From: Pseudopedobacter saltans DSM 12145
GTDB lineage: Bacteria; Bacteroidota; Bacteroidia; Sphingobacteriales; Sphingobacteriaceae
Assembly: GCF_000190735.1 (NCBI RefSeq)
Contig: NC_015177.1
Coordinates: forward strand, 1,984,001 to 2,048,000
Direction: 5' to 3'
DNA: 64,000 bases
The position numbers and the translations under genes are program-made. Shown here piece by piece: positions 48,723-57,735 of this stretch (the stretch's first letter is position 1; the number at the start of each line of letters is the position of its first letter). The notes beneath the pieces are model-generated. The model was not told the origin of the DNA, made no database searches, and saw nothing but the letters and a program-made list of their open reading frames with translations.

Positions 48723-48730
48723 CAAAGCTA
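48723..48730 (-). promoter_or_regulatory. -7 box adjacent to the lolD start
   Basis: The minus strand reads TAGCTTTG, a perfect TAnnTTTG box ending 4 bases before the ATG at 48718. Transcription would begin close to the start codon. No -33 TTG is present at the usual distance. Confidence 0.5.
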
Positions 48731-48863
48731 AAAATTATCAACTATGTTTTTAGGAATTTTACGTCTATCTATTTTCATAAAAATGACAGATTTCAAAATA
48801 ATTGGCATTTTGATTTCTTTTATAGCTATGTATTTGTAATTTCACAGCAAATTTCAAAGTAAG

Positions 48864-50054
48864 ATGAACATTCACGAATATCAAGGTAAAGAAATATTAA
48901 AAAGTTTTGGTGTGCGCGTTCAGGAAGGTATCGTTGTGGATACTCCCGAAGAAGCTGTAGAAGCAGCCAAAAAGATGAAAGAAGATTTCGGATCTGATTG
49001 GGTCGTTGTTAAAGCTCAAATTCATGCTGGTGGACGCGGTAAAGGTGGTGGTGTTAAATTAGCAAAAAACTTAGACGAAGTAAAACAAAGAGCTACTGAT
49101 ATTATAGGAATGCAGTTGGTTACTCCGCAAACTGGTCCTGAAGGTAAAAAGGTAAATAAAGTTTTAATTGCTCAGGACGTTTACTACCCTGGTGAGTCTG
49201 AAACAAAAGAATTCTACGTATCTGTACTTTTAAATAGATCTACCGGTAGAAATATTATCATGTATTCTACTGAAGGCGGAATGGACATTGAGGAAGTTGC
49301 AGAAAAAACTCCTCATTTAATCTTTAAAGAAGAAATTGACCCAAAAGTAGGCCTACAACCTTTTCAGGCGAGAAAAATCGCTTTCAACTTAGGTACTTCA
49401 GGCAATGCTTTTAAAGAAATGGTAAAATTCATTACTGCTCTTTATAAAGCTTATGATGCAATTGATGCTTCTATGTTCGAGATTAATCCGGTATTAAAAA
49501 CTTCTGATGATAAAATACTTGCAGTTGATGCTAAAGTAAATTTAGATGAAAATGCACTATACCGTCATCCGGATATTGCTGCTATGCGTGATATTACAGA
49601 AGAAGACCCTACAGAAGTTGAAGCTGGCGAATCTAACCTAAACTACGTTAAATTAGATGGCAATGTAGGCTGTATGGTTAATGGTGCTGGTTTAGCTATG
49701 GCTACGATGGATATCATTAAATTAGCTGGTGGAGATCCTGCTAACTTCCTGGATGTAGGCGGTACTGCAAATGCACAAACTGTAAAAGCGGCTTTCAACA
49801 TCATTTTAAAAGATCCAAACGTAAAAGCAATCTTAATTAACATTTTTGGTGGTATTGTTCGTTGTGACAGAGTAGCGCAAGGTGTTATTGATGCTTACCA
49901 AGAAATTGGTGATATCAAAGTTCCAATTATTGTGCGTTTACAAGGAACTAATGCAGAAGAAGCTAAGAAATTAATTGACGAATCCGGATTAAAAGTTTAC
50001 TCTGCAATCTTATTAAAAGAAGCAGCAGATCTTGTTTCTAAGGTTATCGCATAA
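48864..50054 (+). CDS. sucC: Succinyl-CoA synthetase, beta subunit
   Basis: A 396-aa ATP-grasp subunit that, with SucD, converts succinyl-CoA and ADP/GDP to succinate and ATP/GTP in the TCA cycle. It starts [17 protein letters not shown], has [38 protein letters not shown], and the power-helix/CoA segment [37 protein letters not shown]. No sucD is adjacent; it is separate here. Ended by a strong terminator. Confidence 0.96.
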   Translation: MNIHEYQGKEILKSFGVRVQEGIVVDTPEEAVEAAKKMKEDFGSDWVVVKAQIHAGGRGKGGGVKLAKNLDEVKQRATDIIGMQLVTPQTGPEGKKVNKVLIAQDVYYPGESETKEFYVSVLLNRSTGRNIIMYSTEGGMDIEEVAEKTPHLIFKEEIDPKVGLQPFQARKIAFNLGTSGNAFKEMVKFITALYKAYDAIDASMFEINPVLKTSDDKILAVDAKVNLDENALYRHPDIAAMRDITEEDPTEVEAGESNLNYVKLDGNVGCMVNGAGLAMATMDIIKLAGGDPANFLDVGGTANAQTVKAAFNIILKDPNVKAILINIFGGIVRCDRVAQGVIDAYQEIGDIKVPIIVRLQGTNAEEAKKLIDESGLKVYSAILLKEAADLVSKVIA

Positions 50055-50077
50055 ATTTTCACACTATAAAACATTTA

Positions 50078-50106
50078 AAAAAAGACATCTTTCAGATGTC
50101 TTTTTT
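50078..50106 (+). terminator. Terminator after sucC
   Basis: A 13-bp perfect stem (AAAAAAGACATCT with AGATGTCTTTTTT), loop TTC, followed by G and more T residues. Confidence 0.92.
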
Positions 50107-50143
50107 GTTTAACATCCTTTCTAGAAACAAAGCTTATTAGCAA

Positions 50144-50157
50144 TACAAACGTTTGTA
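50144..50157 (+). promoter_or_regulatory. Candidate LacI-family operator
   Basis: TACAAACGTTTGTA is a perfect 14-bp palindrome with the central CG typical of LacI/GalR-type operators. It overlaps the TTTG -33 element (50152-50155) of the promoter of the LacI-family gene just downstream. Binding there would block polymerase, indicating autorepression with kduI. A half-conserved copy (ACAAACGTTTAA) lies at 52121-52132. Confidence 0.7.
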
Positions 50158-50183
50158 CATTATAAAAACTAAAGCTATCTTTG
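50152..50183 (+). promoter_or_regulatory. Promoter of the LacI-family regulator and kduI
   Basis: TTTG (50152-50155), 20-base spacer, then TATCTTTG (50176-50183), a full match to the Bacteroidota consensus. The box ends 9 bases before the ATG at 50193, so the leader is very short, and the box overlaps the TTG at 50181, which is therefore not the start. Confidence 0.78.
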
Positions 50184-50192
50184 AAAGACAAG

Positions 50193-51203
50193 ATGGCTAA
50201 AAAAGTTACTATAAAGGATATCGCTAAAGAGCTGAATACAAATTATTCAACGGTTTCCAGGGCATTGAATGATCATCCCAGAATTAGCGAAGAAACCAAA
50301 TCCGCTGTAAAGTTAAAAGCCAAACAATTAGGTTATAAACCTAACCTGGTAGCCCAGCAACTAAAATCCGGACACTCTAAAACAATTGGCTTAGTTGTTC
50401 CCAGAATAAACAGGGTTTTCTTTTCGAATGTCATAGATGGTATAGAAATAGTTGCTAAAAAAAACGGCTATAATGTATTAATCTGTCAATCTTACGAAAG
50501 CGCAGAAGAGGAATATAGAAATATACAGACGCTGCTGAGTAATAATATTGCCGGACTAATTGTGTCTTTAACCCGAGAGACTTATAGCTCAGCTGCTTTA
50601 AACAATGTGTTGCAACAAGAAGTGCCGTTAGTGCTATTCGACAGAACAACAAATGATTGCTTATCAAATAAAGTAGTCAATGACAATTATTACGGGGCTT
50701 ATCAGCTTACCTCTCATCTTCTGCAAAAAGGTTATAGAAAAATAGTGCATTTTTCCGGGCCCTTGCATCTTGCTAGCTATAATGAAAGACTACAGGGCTA
50801 TAGAGATGCTTTATCAGACCATAATATAACACCTGATGACAACCTTATTATTGAAGATATATTGACGAGGGAAAAGGGATCAGAAACCACAAAATCCTTA
50901 GTTAAAAAAGGCTTGTTATTTGATGCTATTTTTGCAGCAAGTGACTTCTCTGCTTTAGGTGCGATGTTATATTTAAAAGAAGTTGGAATAAAAATTCCTG
51001 AGGAAATTGCTATTGCAGGGTTTGCGAACGAACCCTTTACGGAATTGCTGGGAATTACCAGTATCGAACAGTTTAGCAAAAATATAGGGGAAAAATCTGC
51101 AGAATTGTTATTAAAACAAATCATGTCAAAATCCCAGCATCAGGAAACCATAAAAATAAAACCAGAATTAATTATTAGGAAATCAACAAATAAAAAATTA
51201 TGA
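50193..51203 (+). CDS. LacI-family transcriptional regulator
   Basis: A 336-aa regulator. The N-terminal LacI helix-turn-helix and hinge read VTIKDIAKELNTNYSTVSRALNDHPRISEET and LGYKPNLVAQQLKS. The rest is a periplasmic-binding-protein-like sensor (TIGLVVPRINRVFFSNVIDGIE, AIFAASDFSALGAMLYLKEVGIKIPEEIAIAGFANEPFTELL). Its stop overlaps the kduI start by 4 bases, so it probably controls uronate use. The ORF can be opened at TTG 50181, but a -7 box covers that codon. Likely binds the palindrome at 50144. Inducer unknown. Confidence 0.92.
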   Translation: MAKKVTIKDIAKELNTNYSTVSRALNDHPRISEETKSAVKLKAKQLGYKPNLVAQQLKSGHSKTIGLVVPRINRVFFSNVIDGIEIVAKKNGYNVLICQSYESAEEEYRNIQTLLSNNIAGLIVSLTRETYSSAALNNVLQQEVPLVLFDRTTNDCLSNKVVNDNYYGAYQLTSHLLQKGYRKIVHFSGPLHLASYNERLQGYRDALSDHNITPDDNLIIEDILTREKGSETTKSLVKKGLLFDAIFAASDFSALGAMLYLKEVGIKIPEEIAIAGFANEPFTELLGITSIEQFSKNIGEKSAELLLKQIMSKSQHQETIKIKPELIIRKSTNKKL

Positions 51204-52036
51204 AGTATACAGAAAAATATGCGGTACATCCGGCAGATTTTAAAAACTACGACACACAAAGAATTCGTGAGGAGTTTTTAATTCCCAAGCTTTTCGAAGC
51301 AGATGAAATTGTTTTGGAATACTCCCTTTACGACAGATACATTGTTGGTGGTATCAATCCTGTAAGCAAGGCTTTAAAACTGGAAACTTTCGATTCTTTA
51401 AAAGCACCTTATTTTCTGGAAAGAAGAGAGCTGGGTATTATCAATGTTGGCGGAAAAGGTATTATAAAAGCTGATGGTGAAGTTTATGAAATTGGCTATA
51501 AAGAAGCTCTGTATTTAGGTCAGGGAACGGTAGATATCACTTTTGAAAGTGCAGATGCTAATACTCCTGCAAAATTCTATATTAACTCTGCTCCTGCTCA
51601 TAAAAAATTCCCTAATAAAAAGGTAACCCAAAAAGAAGGTAAAGTAATCGAAGCGGGTAGTGTAGAAACTTGTAACAAAAGAAAAATATACCAGTTACTT
51701 ATCAATACTGTATTGGAAACCTGTCAGTTACAAATGGGATTAACAGAACTTCAAACCGGAAGTGTTTGGAACACAATGCCTGCACATACGCACAACAGAA
51801 GAATGGAAGCATATTTCTATTTTGAAGTACCAGAAAACCAGGCTGTATGCCATTACATGGGTCAACCGCAAGAAACAAGACACGTTTGGATGAATAATGA
51901 ACAAGCTATTTGGTCTCCTTCATGGTCTATTCATAGTGGTTCGGGAACTTCAAACTACACCTTCATTTGGGGTATGGCTGGAGAAAACTTAGATTACGGC
52001 GACATGGATGTTGTTCAACCGAATGAATTGAGATAA
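51200..52036 (+). CDS. kduI: 5-dehydro-4-deoxy-D-glucuronate isomerase
   Basis: A 278-aa cupin-fold isomerase (4-deoxy-L-threo-5-hexosulose uronate ketol-isomerase) from pectin, alginate and glycosaminoglycan breakdown. Features: MKYTEKYAVHPADFKNYDTQRIREEFL, NSAPAHKKFPNKK and the Zn site MPAHTHNRRMEAYFYFEV (His, His, Glu) with the later His in SWSIHSGSGTSNYTFIWGMAGEN. It normally works with kduD, which is not next to it here. Coupled to the LacI-family regulator by a 4-base overlap. Confidence 0.95.
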   Translation: MKYTEKYAVHPADFKNYDTQRIREEFLIPKLFEADEIVLEYSLYDRYIVGGINPVSKALKLETFDSLKAPYFLERRELGIINVGGKGIIKADGEVYEIGYKEALYLGQGTVDITFESADANTPAKFYINSAPAHKKFPNKKVTQKEGKVIEAGSVETCNKRKIYQLLINTVLETCQLQMGLTELQTGSVWNTMPAHTHNRRMEAYFYFEVPENQAVCHYMGQPQETRHVWMNNEQAIWSPSWSIHSGSGTSNYTFIWGMAGENLDYGDMDVVQPNELR

Positions 52037-52056
52037 AAAAAACACCTTTTTAAAGA

Positions 52057-52088
52057 GCCACTCCCCACAAAGAGAGTGGCTTTTTTTT
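52057..52088 (+). terminator. Terminator after kduI
   Basis: GCCACTC pairs with GAGTGGC around a 10-base loop, followed by eight T residues. Confidence 0.85.
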
Positions 52089-52120
52089 ATTATAGCTCAT
52101 CCTAAAACTTAATTGGCAAA

Positions 52121-52132
52121 ACAAACGTTTAA
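52121..52132 (+). promoter_or_regulatory. Second possible LacI-family half-site before the DUF4112 gene
   Basis: ACAAACGTTTAA shares the first 10 bases of the palindrome ACAAACGTTTGT at the regulator promoter and sits directly before the DUF4112 gene. No TAnnTTTG box is seen nearby, so the regulatory role is uncertain. Confidence 0.35.
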
Positions 52133-52138
52133 GAAATT

Positions 52139-52603
52139 ATGCCAATAGCTAATCAAACAGACCCTAGACTGAAACGTCTGGAGCAATTAGCCCGATTAAT
52201 GGATAGCCAATTTAAAATCGGTAAGTTCAGATTTGGACTTGATCCTTTAATCAACTTAATACCCTTTTTAGGTGACGCTATAGGATTCCTAATTTCTTTA
52301 TTTATTGTTTATACCATGTACAAACATGGAGCAAGTGGAAAGTTGGTTATTAAAATGATATTGAATGTTCTGGTGGATGCTTTAGTTGGAGCCATCCCCG
52401 TCCTGGGCTGGGCATTTGACTTTTATTTCAAAGCAAACGAAAAGAATGTTCTTTTATTAAAAGAACATTATACAGAGAATAAGCACAAAGGCTCGGGCTT
52501 AGACATTATTCTGATTATATTCGTTATTTTCTTCATTTTAATAGCATTTTTCATTTATCTGATTTGGCTTATAAGCAGTTATATATTATCGCTTATTCTA
52601 TAG
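52139..52603 (+). CDS. DUF4112 family membrane protein
   Basis: A 154-aa protein with about three membrane helices (about 40-64, 75-100 and 120-152). It starts with a soluble segment containing RLEQLARLMDSQFKIGKFRFGLDPLINLIPFLGDAIGFL, the family's signature, and repeats a VGAIPVLGWAFDFYFKANEKN segment. Function of DUF4112 is unknown. The preceding half operator suggests possible co-regulation with kduI; otherwise no partner. Confidence 0.85.
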   Translation: MPIANQTDPRLKRLEQLARLMDSQFKIGKFRFGLDPLINLIPFLGDAIGFLISLFIVYTMYKHGASGKLVIKMILNVLVDALVGAIPVLGWAFDFYFKANEKNVLLLKEHYTENKHKGSGLDIILIIFVIFFILIAFFIYLIWLISSYILSLIL

Positions 52604-52698
52604 AAAAATAAAGTTGATTTAATTTCTTATTTACAATAAAATTCCCAAACTTTAAGGGAACCCCGATAAAAATTTGTGTTATTTTAAATTTAAAAGTT

Positions 52699-53019
52699 AT
52701 GAAGATCCAGGTAAACACAGACAAAAACATCAATGGTAAAGAAAGTTTAGCCAATTATGTAAAAACAACCATTGAAGAGAACCTGAACAGGTTTGACGAA
52801 TTGATAACAAGAGTGGATGTTCATTTAAGTGATGACAATGCTAATAAGGAAGGAGCGGCAGATAAGAGATGCCTTATTGAAGTTAAAGCAGAAAACATCC
52901 CTTCTGTAGCCGTTTCTACCGTCGAAGAAACATTACACAAAGCTATCAACGTCGCTATCGAAAAAATGAAGAAAACGTTATCAAGTAAATTAGAGAAACT
53001 ACACGACAATAAAAGATAA
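52699..53019 (+). CDS. HPF/RaiA-like ribosome-associated protein
   Basis: A 106-aa protein with the short HPF/YfiA fold: an N-terminal strand (KIQVNTDKNINGKESL), a helix, DVHLSDDNANKEGAADKRCLIEVKAENIPSVAVS and a C-terminal helix (LHKAINVAIEKMKKTLSSKLEKLHD). Such proteins bind the 30S decoding centre and cause ribosome hibernation. The C-terminal dimer domain of long HPF is absent. The match is moderate and the central part is diverged. Confidence 0.75.
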   Translation: MKIQVNTDKNINGKESLANYVKTTIEENLNRFDELITRVDVHLSDDNANKEGAADKRCLIEVKAENIPSVAVSTVEETLHKAINVAIEKMKKTLSSKLEKLHDNKR

Positions 53020-53020
53020 G

Positions 53021-53051
53021 AAAAAGGGAGGTTGTTTAAACCTCCCTTTTT
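53021..53051. terminator. Terminator after the HPF-like gene
   Basis: A 13-bp perfect stem (AAAAAGGGAGGTT and complement), loop GTTTA. Placed between convergent genes; it may also serve the minus-strand methyltransferase gene. Confidence 0.9.
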
Positions 53052-53109
53052 AATAATATATATCGTTTGATTATATTCTTTTCTTTCCTCTAACATTCTT
53101 AATCCAATA

Positions 53110-53766
53110 TTACCACGCTTGATCGCCTAAAAGAGGGACAAACCTAAAAGTATCCAGTACGATTTTATCAAATTCATTTTCAGATACCCGCAGAACTGTA
53201 GTCATCTTTTGCGAAGCTTCATCCCCTACTGGAATAACTATAATCCCCCCTACTTTAAGCTGTCTTAGTAAAATTTCGGGAACAAAGGGAGCGCCAGCAG
53301 TTACAATAATTTTATCGTACGGTGCATGTTCGGCAATACCTTTTGATCCATCTCCACAAAAGAAGGTTGCTTCGTAACCAAGATATGGCAATATCTTAGA
53401 TGTGCGTTCAAATAACTTTTCTTGCCTTTCTATTGTATAAACTTTTGCACCCAATTCAATCAGGACGCAGGTTTGATATCCACATCCTGTACCAATCTCA
53501 AGCACCTTATCTCCCTTATTGATATGCAGCAATTCACTTTGATAAGCAACTGTGTATGGGTTAGAAATTGTCTGTCCTTCTCCAATAGGGAACGCCTTAT
53601 CCAGATAAGCCTGATTCCAAAAAGTCTCATCGAAGAAATAATGTCTTTTTACATTACCAATAGCTTTTAAAACACGTTCGTCTGAGATACCTTTTAGTTT
53701 CAACTCTTCAACCAGCTTCTTCCTTGCACCTCTCTCTCTATAATTATCTACAAATTTATACGCCAT
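53110..53766 (-). CDS. pcm: Protein-L-isoaspartate O-methyltransferase
   Basis: A 218-aa SAM methyltransferase that starts repair of isoaspartyl residues in aged proteins. Features: MAYKFVDNYRERGARKKLVEELKLKGI, the active segment AFPIGEGQTISNPYTVAYQSELL, the SAM motif VLEIGTGCGYQTCVL and FCGDGSKG. The frame extends 25 codons further to 53841, but a perfect -7 box lies 8 bases upstream of the internal ATG at 53766, and that start fits family length, so the short form is used. Confidence 0.93.
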   Translation of the reverse strand: MAYKFVDNYRERGARKKLVEELKLKGISDERVLKAIGNVKRHYFFDETFWNQAYLDKAFPIGEGQTISNPYTVAYQSELLHINKGDKVLEIGTGCGYQTCVLIELGAKVYTIERQEKLFERTSKILPYLGYEATFFCGDGSKGIAEHAPYDKIIVTAGAPFVPEILLRQLKVGGIIVIPVGDEASQKMTTVLRVSENEFDKIVLDTFRFVPLLGDQAW

Positions 53767-54076
53767 TACATTACAAAAATATAACCTAAAGCCCAATATC
53801 AACCACTTTCTCGATTTTAAAAATGAAGTGTTTATCCACATTTTTTATAACTATCAGTATATCAAACATGAATGGCATATTTAAAAGGTAACAAAGAATT
53901 AATATTGTGTATATACAAGAAAGCTTGAAAATGAAAATTAACGATACTTATAAAATAATTTAAAATAATAAAAACATTTTACATATAAAAACTGTATTTT
54001 CACAGGAACACACCAATGTTCTAAAAAGAATAAAAAACACCGTCTGCATATAAACAGACACTTTATTATTGAATAC
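53767..54076. other. Divergent intergenic region between pcm and a putative barrel protein
   Basis: About 310 bases, very AT-rich. It contains the pcm promoter at its left end. Near the right end a small hairpin GTCTG/CAGAC (54042-54059) lies just before the plus-strand gene, in its probable 5' leader. No further gene was recognised. Confidence 0.45.
53774..53802 (-). promoter_or_regulatory. Promoter of pcm
   Basis: On the minus strand: TTG (53802-53800), 18-base spacer, then TATTTTTG (53781-53774), a full consensus match ending 7 bases before the ATG at 53766. Confidence 0.7.
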
Positions 54077-54751
54077 ATGAAAAAAACGCACCTGATCCTG
54101 CTGGCTCTATTTACTCCTTTTATTTCTTTTTCACAAAATCAAAATGGTATTTCTGTAGGAGTTAAGACTTTAGAGTACTCCGATTTTTCTAAATTAATGA
54201 ACGAATCACGAGGAAATAAATACACCCCTCAGTTGATGTATATGAATGGTTTATTCATAAAATTTAATGATAATGAGTTCAATTACAAAATTCAAGTTTC
54301 CCGATTACAAAAATCTAATTATTCATTTTTTAATTATTGCCAAACCTGTGAAACCGTAAACGGTGAATATAAAGGTTATGAGGTAACAATAGGCTTTGAG
54401 AAAAATATAGGTGCCGGAAACCTTCAGCCATTTTTAGGTACTGATATCGGATTCAGAGACGTGAGTTTTCAGGGGTTAGCCCATTCAGTTAATAAAAATG
54501 CTTATCTCTATAACGTTGATGTGGATCAAAATGGGGGCCTTATTACCCAATCTTTTGGTATAAAAGGTAATTTTTTCAATTCAAGAATTACAATGAGTGC
54601 TCAAGCCAGTATCGAAATTATCTTTAACTACGAAAAAGAAACAAAAGTCAACCAGCAAAACGAGGTTATCAGCCAGGATAAATATAACAGAACCCGCTTT
54701 AACTCAAGGCCACTTGGCGGATTGTCTATTATGTACAATATTAATCCTTAA
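54077..54751 (+). CDS. Putative outer-membrane beta-barrel protein, unknown function
   Basis: A 224-aa protein with a clear signal peptide (KKTHLILLALFTPFISFSQN, cut after about residue 19). The mature part is strand-rich with alternating aromatic residues and repeated G/N turns (GYEVTIGFEKNIGAGNLQPFLGTDIGFRD, ITQSFGIKGNFFNSRITMSAQASIEIIFNYE, RPLGGLSIMYNINP), consistent with a small 8-10-stranded outer-membrane barrel. A CQTC pair lies near residue 90. No family recognised. It is convergent with priA, overlapping by 4 bases. Confidence 0.65.
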   Translation: MKKTHLILLALFTPFISFSQNQNGISVGVKTLEYSDFSKLMNESRGNKYTPQLMYMNGLFIKFNDNEFNYKIQVSRLQKSNYSFFNYCQTCETVNGEYKGYEVTIGFEKNIGAGNLQPFLGTDIGFRDVSFQGLAHSVNKNAYLYNVDVDQNGGLITQSFGIKGNFFNSRITMSAQASIEIIFNYEKETKVNQQNEVISQDKYNRTRFNSRPLGGLSIMYNINP

Positions 54752-57225
54752 TAAGGATCAACATTGGCAACTATAAATGCTCCTTTATAGTCTTTATTGG
54801 CTTCAAAACCAGATATTTCATTTTTGAGAAATTCTTTCACTTTATAAATAGACTGATTTTCCAGATCAATTTTCACTAAAACAGTTTGAATATAATAGTT
54901 TCTTATTCTCCCGATTAGAGGAATCTGTGGACCTATGACTGCCTTTCCCAAGCCTTGTCTGATAGATTGCGCAAACTTTTCAGCTATTTGCAGATTCTTA
55001 TTGAAATCTTTATGCTTTATATCGATTTGAATAATTCTAAAATACGGAGGATAAGAAAAATGCTTACGTTCCCTTAATTCGTCTAAGAACATTCCTTCAA
55101 AGTCATTTTTCACCACTTGCTGGATAATCCTGTTCTTAGTATCATAAGTCTGTATAAGCACCTTACCCTGTTTATCTCTCCTTCCCGCCCTTCCTGCAAC
55201 CTGAGAAAGCATCTGAAAGCTTCTTTCATACGCCCTAAAATCGGGAAACTGTAACATATTGTCTGCGTTGATAATACCAATTAAAGTTACGTTATCAAAA
55301 TCAAGCCCCTTTGCCACCATTTGCGTCCCCACCAGAACATCAAGCCTTTTTTCCTCAAAATCTGTAATAATATGCATATGTGCATTCTTATTACGTGTGG
55401 TATCGTAATCCAAACGGCCGATACGTATATTAGGCAATAAAGCCTTTAAATCGTCTTCTACCTTTTCCGTCCCTAATCCCTTATATTCAATATGTTTTGA
55501 TCCACAAGCAACACATTCAGTAATATTATCTTCGTGATAGCCGCAATAATGACAATGTAATCGATTCGAAGATTTATGATAGGTCAGGCTCACATCACAA
55601 TTCACACATTTAGGAGTATTGCCACAGGTTTTACAGATTAAAATCGGTACATATCCCCTTCTATTTTGAAATAAGATAACCTGCTCTTTATTAGCTACAG
55701 TCTCCTCTATACTTTGTAAAAGTATGTTGCTGAAGTTTTCTACAACAGCTTTTTTTGCCCGTTGTTCAGAAATACTGATAACATCAATTTCTGGCATTTT
55801 CACGCCGCTGTATCTTTCCATCAACTTTACCAGGCCGTATTTCTCAGACTTTGCGTTAAAATAGGTTTCTAAAGATGGGGTTGCAGACCCTAACAGTACT
55901 TTGGCCTGATAAATATTTCCAAGAACAATGGCCACATCTCTGGCATGGTATCTCGGCGCCGGATCATATTGCTTATAGCTGGCTTCATGTTCCTCATCTA
56001 CAATAACAATCCCCAGATCCTTAAAAGGCAAAAATAAAGCAGACCTTGCTCCTAAAATAATCTGGACCTCTTTATTGAGCACTTTCTCCCAAATTTCGGC
56101 CTTCTCATTATCGTTAAACTTGCTATGATATACAGCAATCTTATTTCCGAAATGATGTTGTAAACGGTCAATAATCTGTGCTGTTAAAGCAATTTCAGGT
56201 AGTAAATACAGAACTTGTTTGTCTTGCTCTAAATACTCTTCTATCAGCTTAATATAAATTTGAGTTTTTCCCGACGATGTCACACCATAAAGCAAGGTCA
56301 CAGGCTTAGAAATAAAAAACTTTTGTATTTCGTTATAAGCTCTTGATTGTTCTGCGCTAAGCTGAAATTGATGATCCGGACTATCACTGTCAAAACTAAA
56401 CCTGCTGACAACTTTTTCCTGTATTTGAAAAATATCCTTTTCTATTAAAGCTTTAATCACCCCATCACTCACACCTGCGGATTCTGCTAATATTGTTCGC
56501 GTAATTGCGTGATTATCTTTACTAAGTTTTATAAAAGTAAGTAAAGCATCTAACTGCTTTGGTGTTTTTTCCAAGACTTCGAATAAAGCCCGTAAATTTT
56601 CTTTGTCGCTATAGAAGGGATTTAATTGAACGTATTTTACCTTTCTTGGTTTAAATTTTTCATTGAGTTCCTCAGATATAAAGAGTATTTTTTTTTCAAA
56701 AAGAGATCTCAAGATAGGAAAAACTGTTTTTTGTCCTAAAATTTTTGATATATCTGCAATACTAAGCTCATGTTGAATTTCCAGAGCATCCACCAGAACA
56801 TACTCTTTATCCGAAAGTTCAGATTTATCATACTCGAACTCCTGGTTCAAGACAATTTTTGTTTCACTTGCTAATTTTAGTACCGACGGCAAGGCGGCAG
56901 ACATTACCTCTCCCGCATAGCATAAATAGTATTCAGCAATCCAATTCCACAGCTTAAGCTGTCGCTGATAAACAACGGGTTTATCATCAATAATATCTAT
57001 AAGGTATTTGGCTTCGTAGCCTAAGGGAGCCTGTTTGGAAATAGCCGCTATTATAGCGGTGTACATTTTGCTTTTTCCAAATTGTACCACACAACGCTTC
57101 CCTACTGCCGCCTCTTCATTCAAGTTAAAAGGAACCCTATACGTATATAATTTGGGAATTGAAAGCGGTAACAACACCTCTACAAACAGCGTTTCTCTCG
57201 AATTCGCTGTATCAAAATCTATCAT
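54748..57225 (-). CDS. priA: Primosomal replication protein N' (PriA helicase)
   Basis: An 825-aa PriA. It has an N-terminal DNA-binding region, Walker A (LLYGVTSSGKTQIYIKL), the DEAH-type box IVIVDEEHEASYKQ, SATPSLETY, the zinc-binding insertion (CKTCGNTPKCVNCDVSLTYHKSSNRLHCHYCGYHEDNITECVACGS), GTEKVEDDL, GTQMVAKGLDF and QVAGRAGRRDKQG. It restarts stalled forks by loading DnaB through the primosome. Overlaps the DUF423 gene upstream by 4 bases. Confidence 0.95.
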   Translation of the reverse strand: MIDFDTANSRETLFVEVLLPLSIPKLYTYRVPFNLNEEAAVGKRCVVQFGKSKMYTAIIAAISKQAPLGYEAKYLIDIIDDKPVVYQRQLKLWNWIAEYYLCYAGEVMSAALPSVLKLASETKIVLNQEFEYDKSELSDKEYVLVDALEIQHELSIADISKILGQKTVFPILRSLFEKKILFISEELNEKFKPRKVKYVQLNPFYSDKENLRALFEVLEKTPKQLDALLTFIKLSKDNHAITRTILAESAGVSDGVIKALIEKDIFQIQEKVVSRFSFDSDSPDHQFQLSAEQSRAYNEIQKFFISKPVTLLYGVTSSGKTQIYIKLIEEYLEQDKQVLYLLPEIALTAQIIDRLQHHFGNKIAVYHSKFNDNEKAEIWEKVLNKEVQIILGARSALFLPFKDLGIVIVDEEHEASYKQYDPAPRYHARDVAIVLGNIYQAKVLLGSATPSLETYFNAKSEKYGLVKLMERYSGVKMPEIDVISISEQRAKKAVVENFSNILLQSIEETVANKEQVILFQNRRGYVPILICKTCGNTPKCVNCDVSLTYHKSSNRLHCHYCGYHEDNITECVACGSKHIEYKGLGTEKVEDDLKALLPNIRIGRLDYDTTRNKNAHMHIITDFEEKRLDVLVGTQMVAKGLDFDNVTLIGIINADNMLQFPDFRAYERSFQMLSQVAGRAGRRDKQGKVLIQTYDTKNRIIQQVVKNDFEGMFLDELRERKHFSYPPYFRIIQIDIKHKDFNKNLQIAEKFAQSIRQGLGKAVIGPQIPLIGRIRNYYIQTVLVKIDLENQSIYKVKEFLKNEISGFEANKDYKGAFIVANVDPY

Positions 57226-57611
57226 TTATCTCTAACTGCAGCTAATAACAACCCTATCCAACCTAAAATAAATAGCAAACCGCCTATGGGAGTAATTGGT
57301 CCCAATATACTAGCTAAACCGCCCAAATTTAATTGTTCTCTTAATGCCAATAAATAAAGTGATCCGCTGAACAATATAATTCCAAATGTAAAACAATAAG
57401 ATGCAAAATTGATGAGACTATTTCTGTATCTTGCAAATGTGCTTAAAAAAAGTAAAGCAAAGGTATGATAAAACTGATATTGAACTCCCTTGTTCCATAT
57501 CTCCAATCCGTATGGACTTAGAATATTTTTTAAAGCATGAGCTCCAAACGCTCCAAATATTACCGCTAAAGCTCCAAAAAATGCTGCAGAAATAATAATT
57601 CTTTTGTTCAT
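57222..57611 (-). CDS. DUF423 family membrane protein
   Basis: A 129-aa protein with four likely membrane helices. Characteristic sequence GALAVIFGAFGAHALKN followed by NKGVQYQFYHTFALL and SGSLYLLAL, ending PIGGLLFILGWIGLLLAAVRDK, matches DUF423 (YgdD-like). The function is unknown. It is translationally coupled to priA. Confidence 0.9.
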   Translation of the reverse strand: MNKRIIISAAFFGALAVIFGAFGAHALKNILSPYGLEIWNKGVQYQFYHTFALLFLSTFARYRNSLINFASYCFTFGIILFSGSLYLLALREQLNLGGLASILGPITPIGGLLFILGWIGLLLAAVRDK

Positions 57612-57735
57612 ATGCTATATAAACGGCTAATTTAAGAAAGATACAATCTATTTTAGGCTACTAAGCTTGAAAAATCTATTTTTGTTAACCGATCTTATTA
57701 TCGATAATTTTATTCCAATATAAATAAATTTATTA

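Noticed and set aside
50181-50192. TTG start for the LacI-family regulator
   Set aside because: It is part of the TATCTTTG box of a consensus promoter; the ATG at 50193 gives the normal LacI N-terminus MAKKVTIKDIA.
53767-53841. 25-codon N-terminal extension of pcm
   Set aside because: A full promoter lies in this stretch 8 bases before the ATG at 53766, and the extension has no resemblance to the family.
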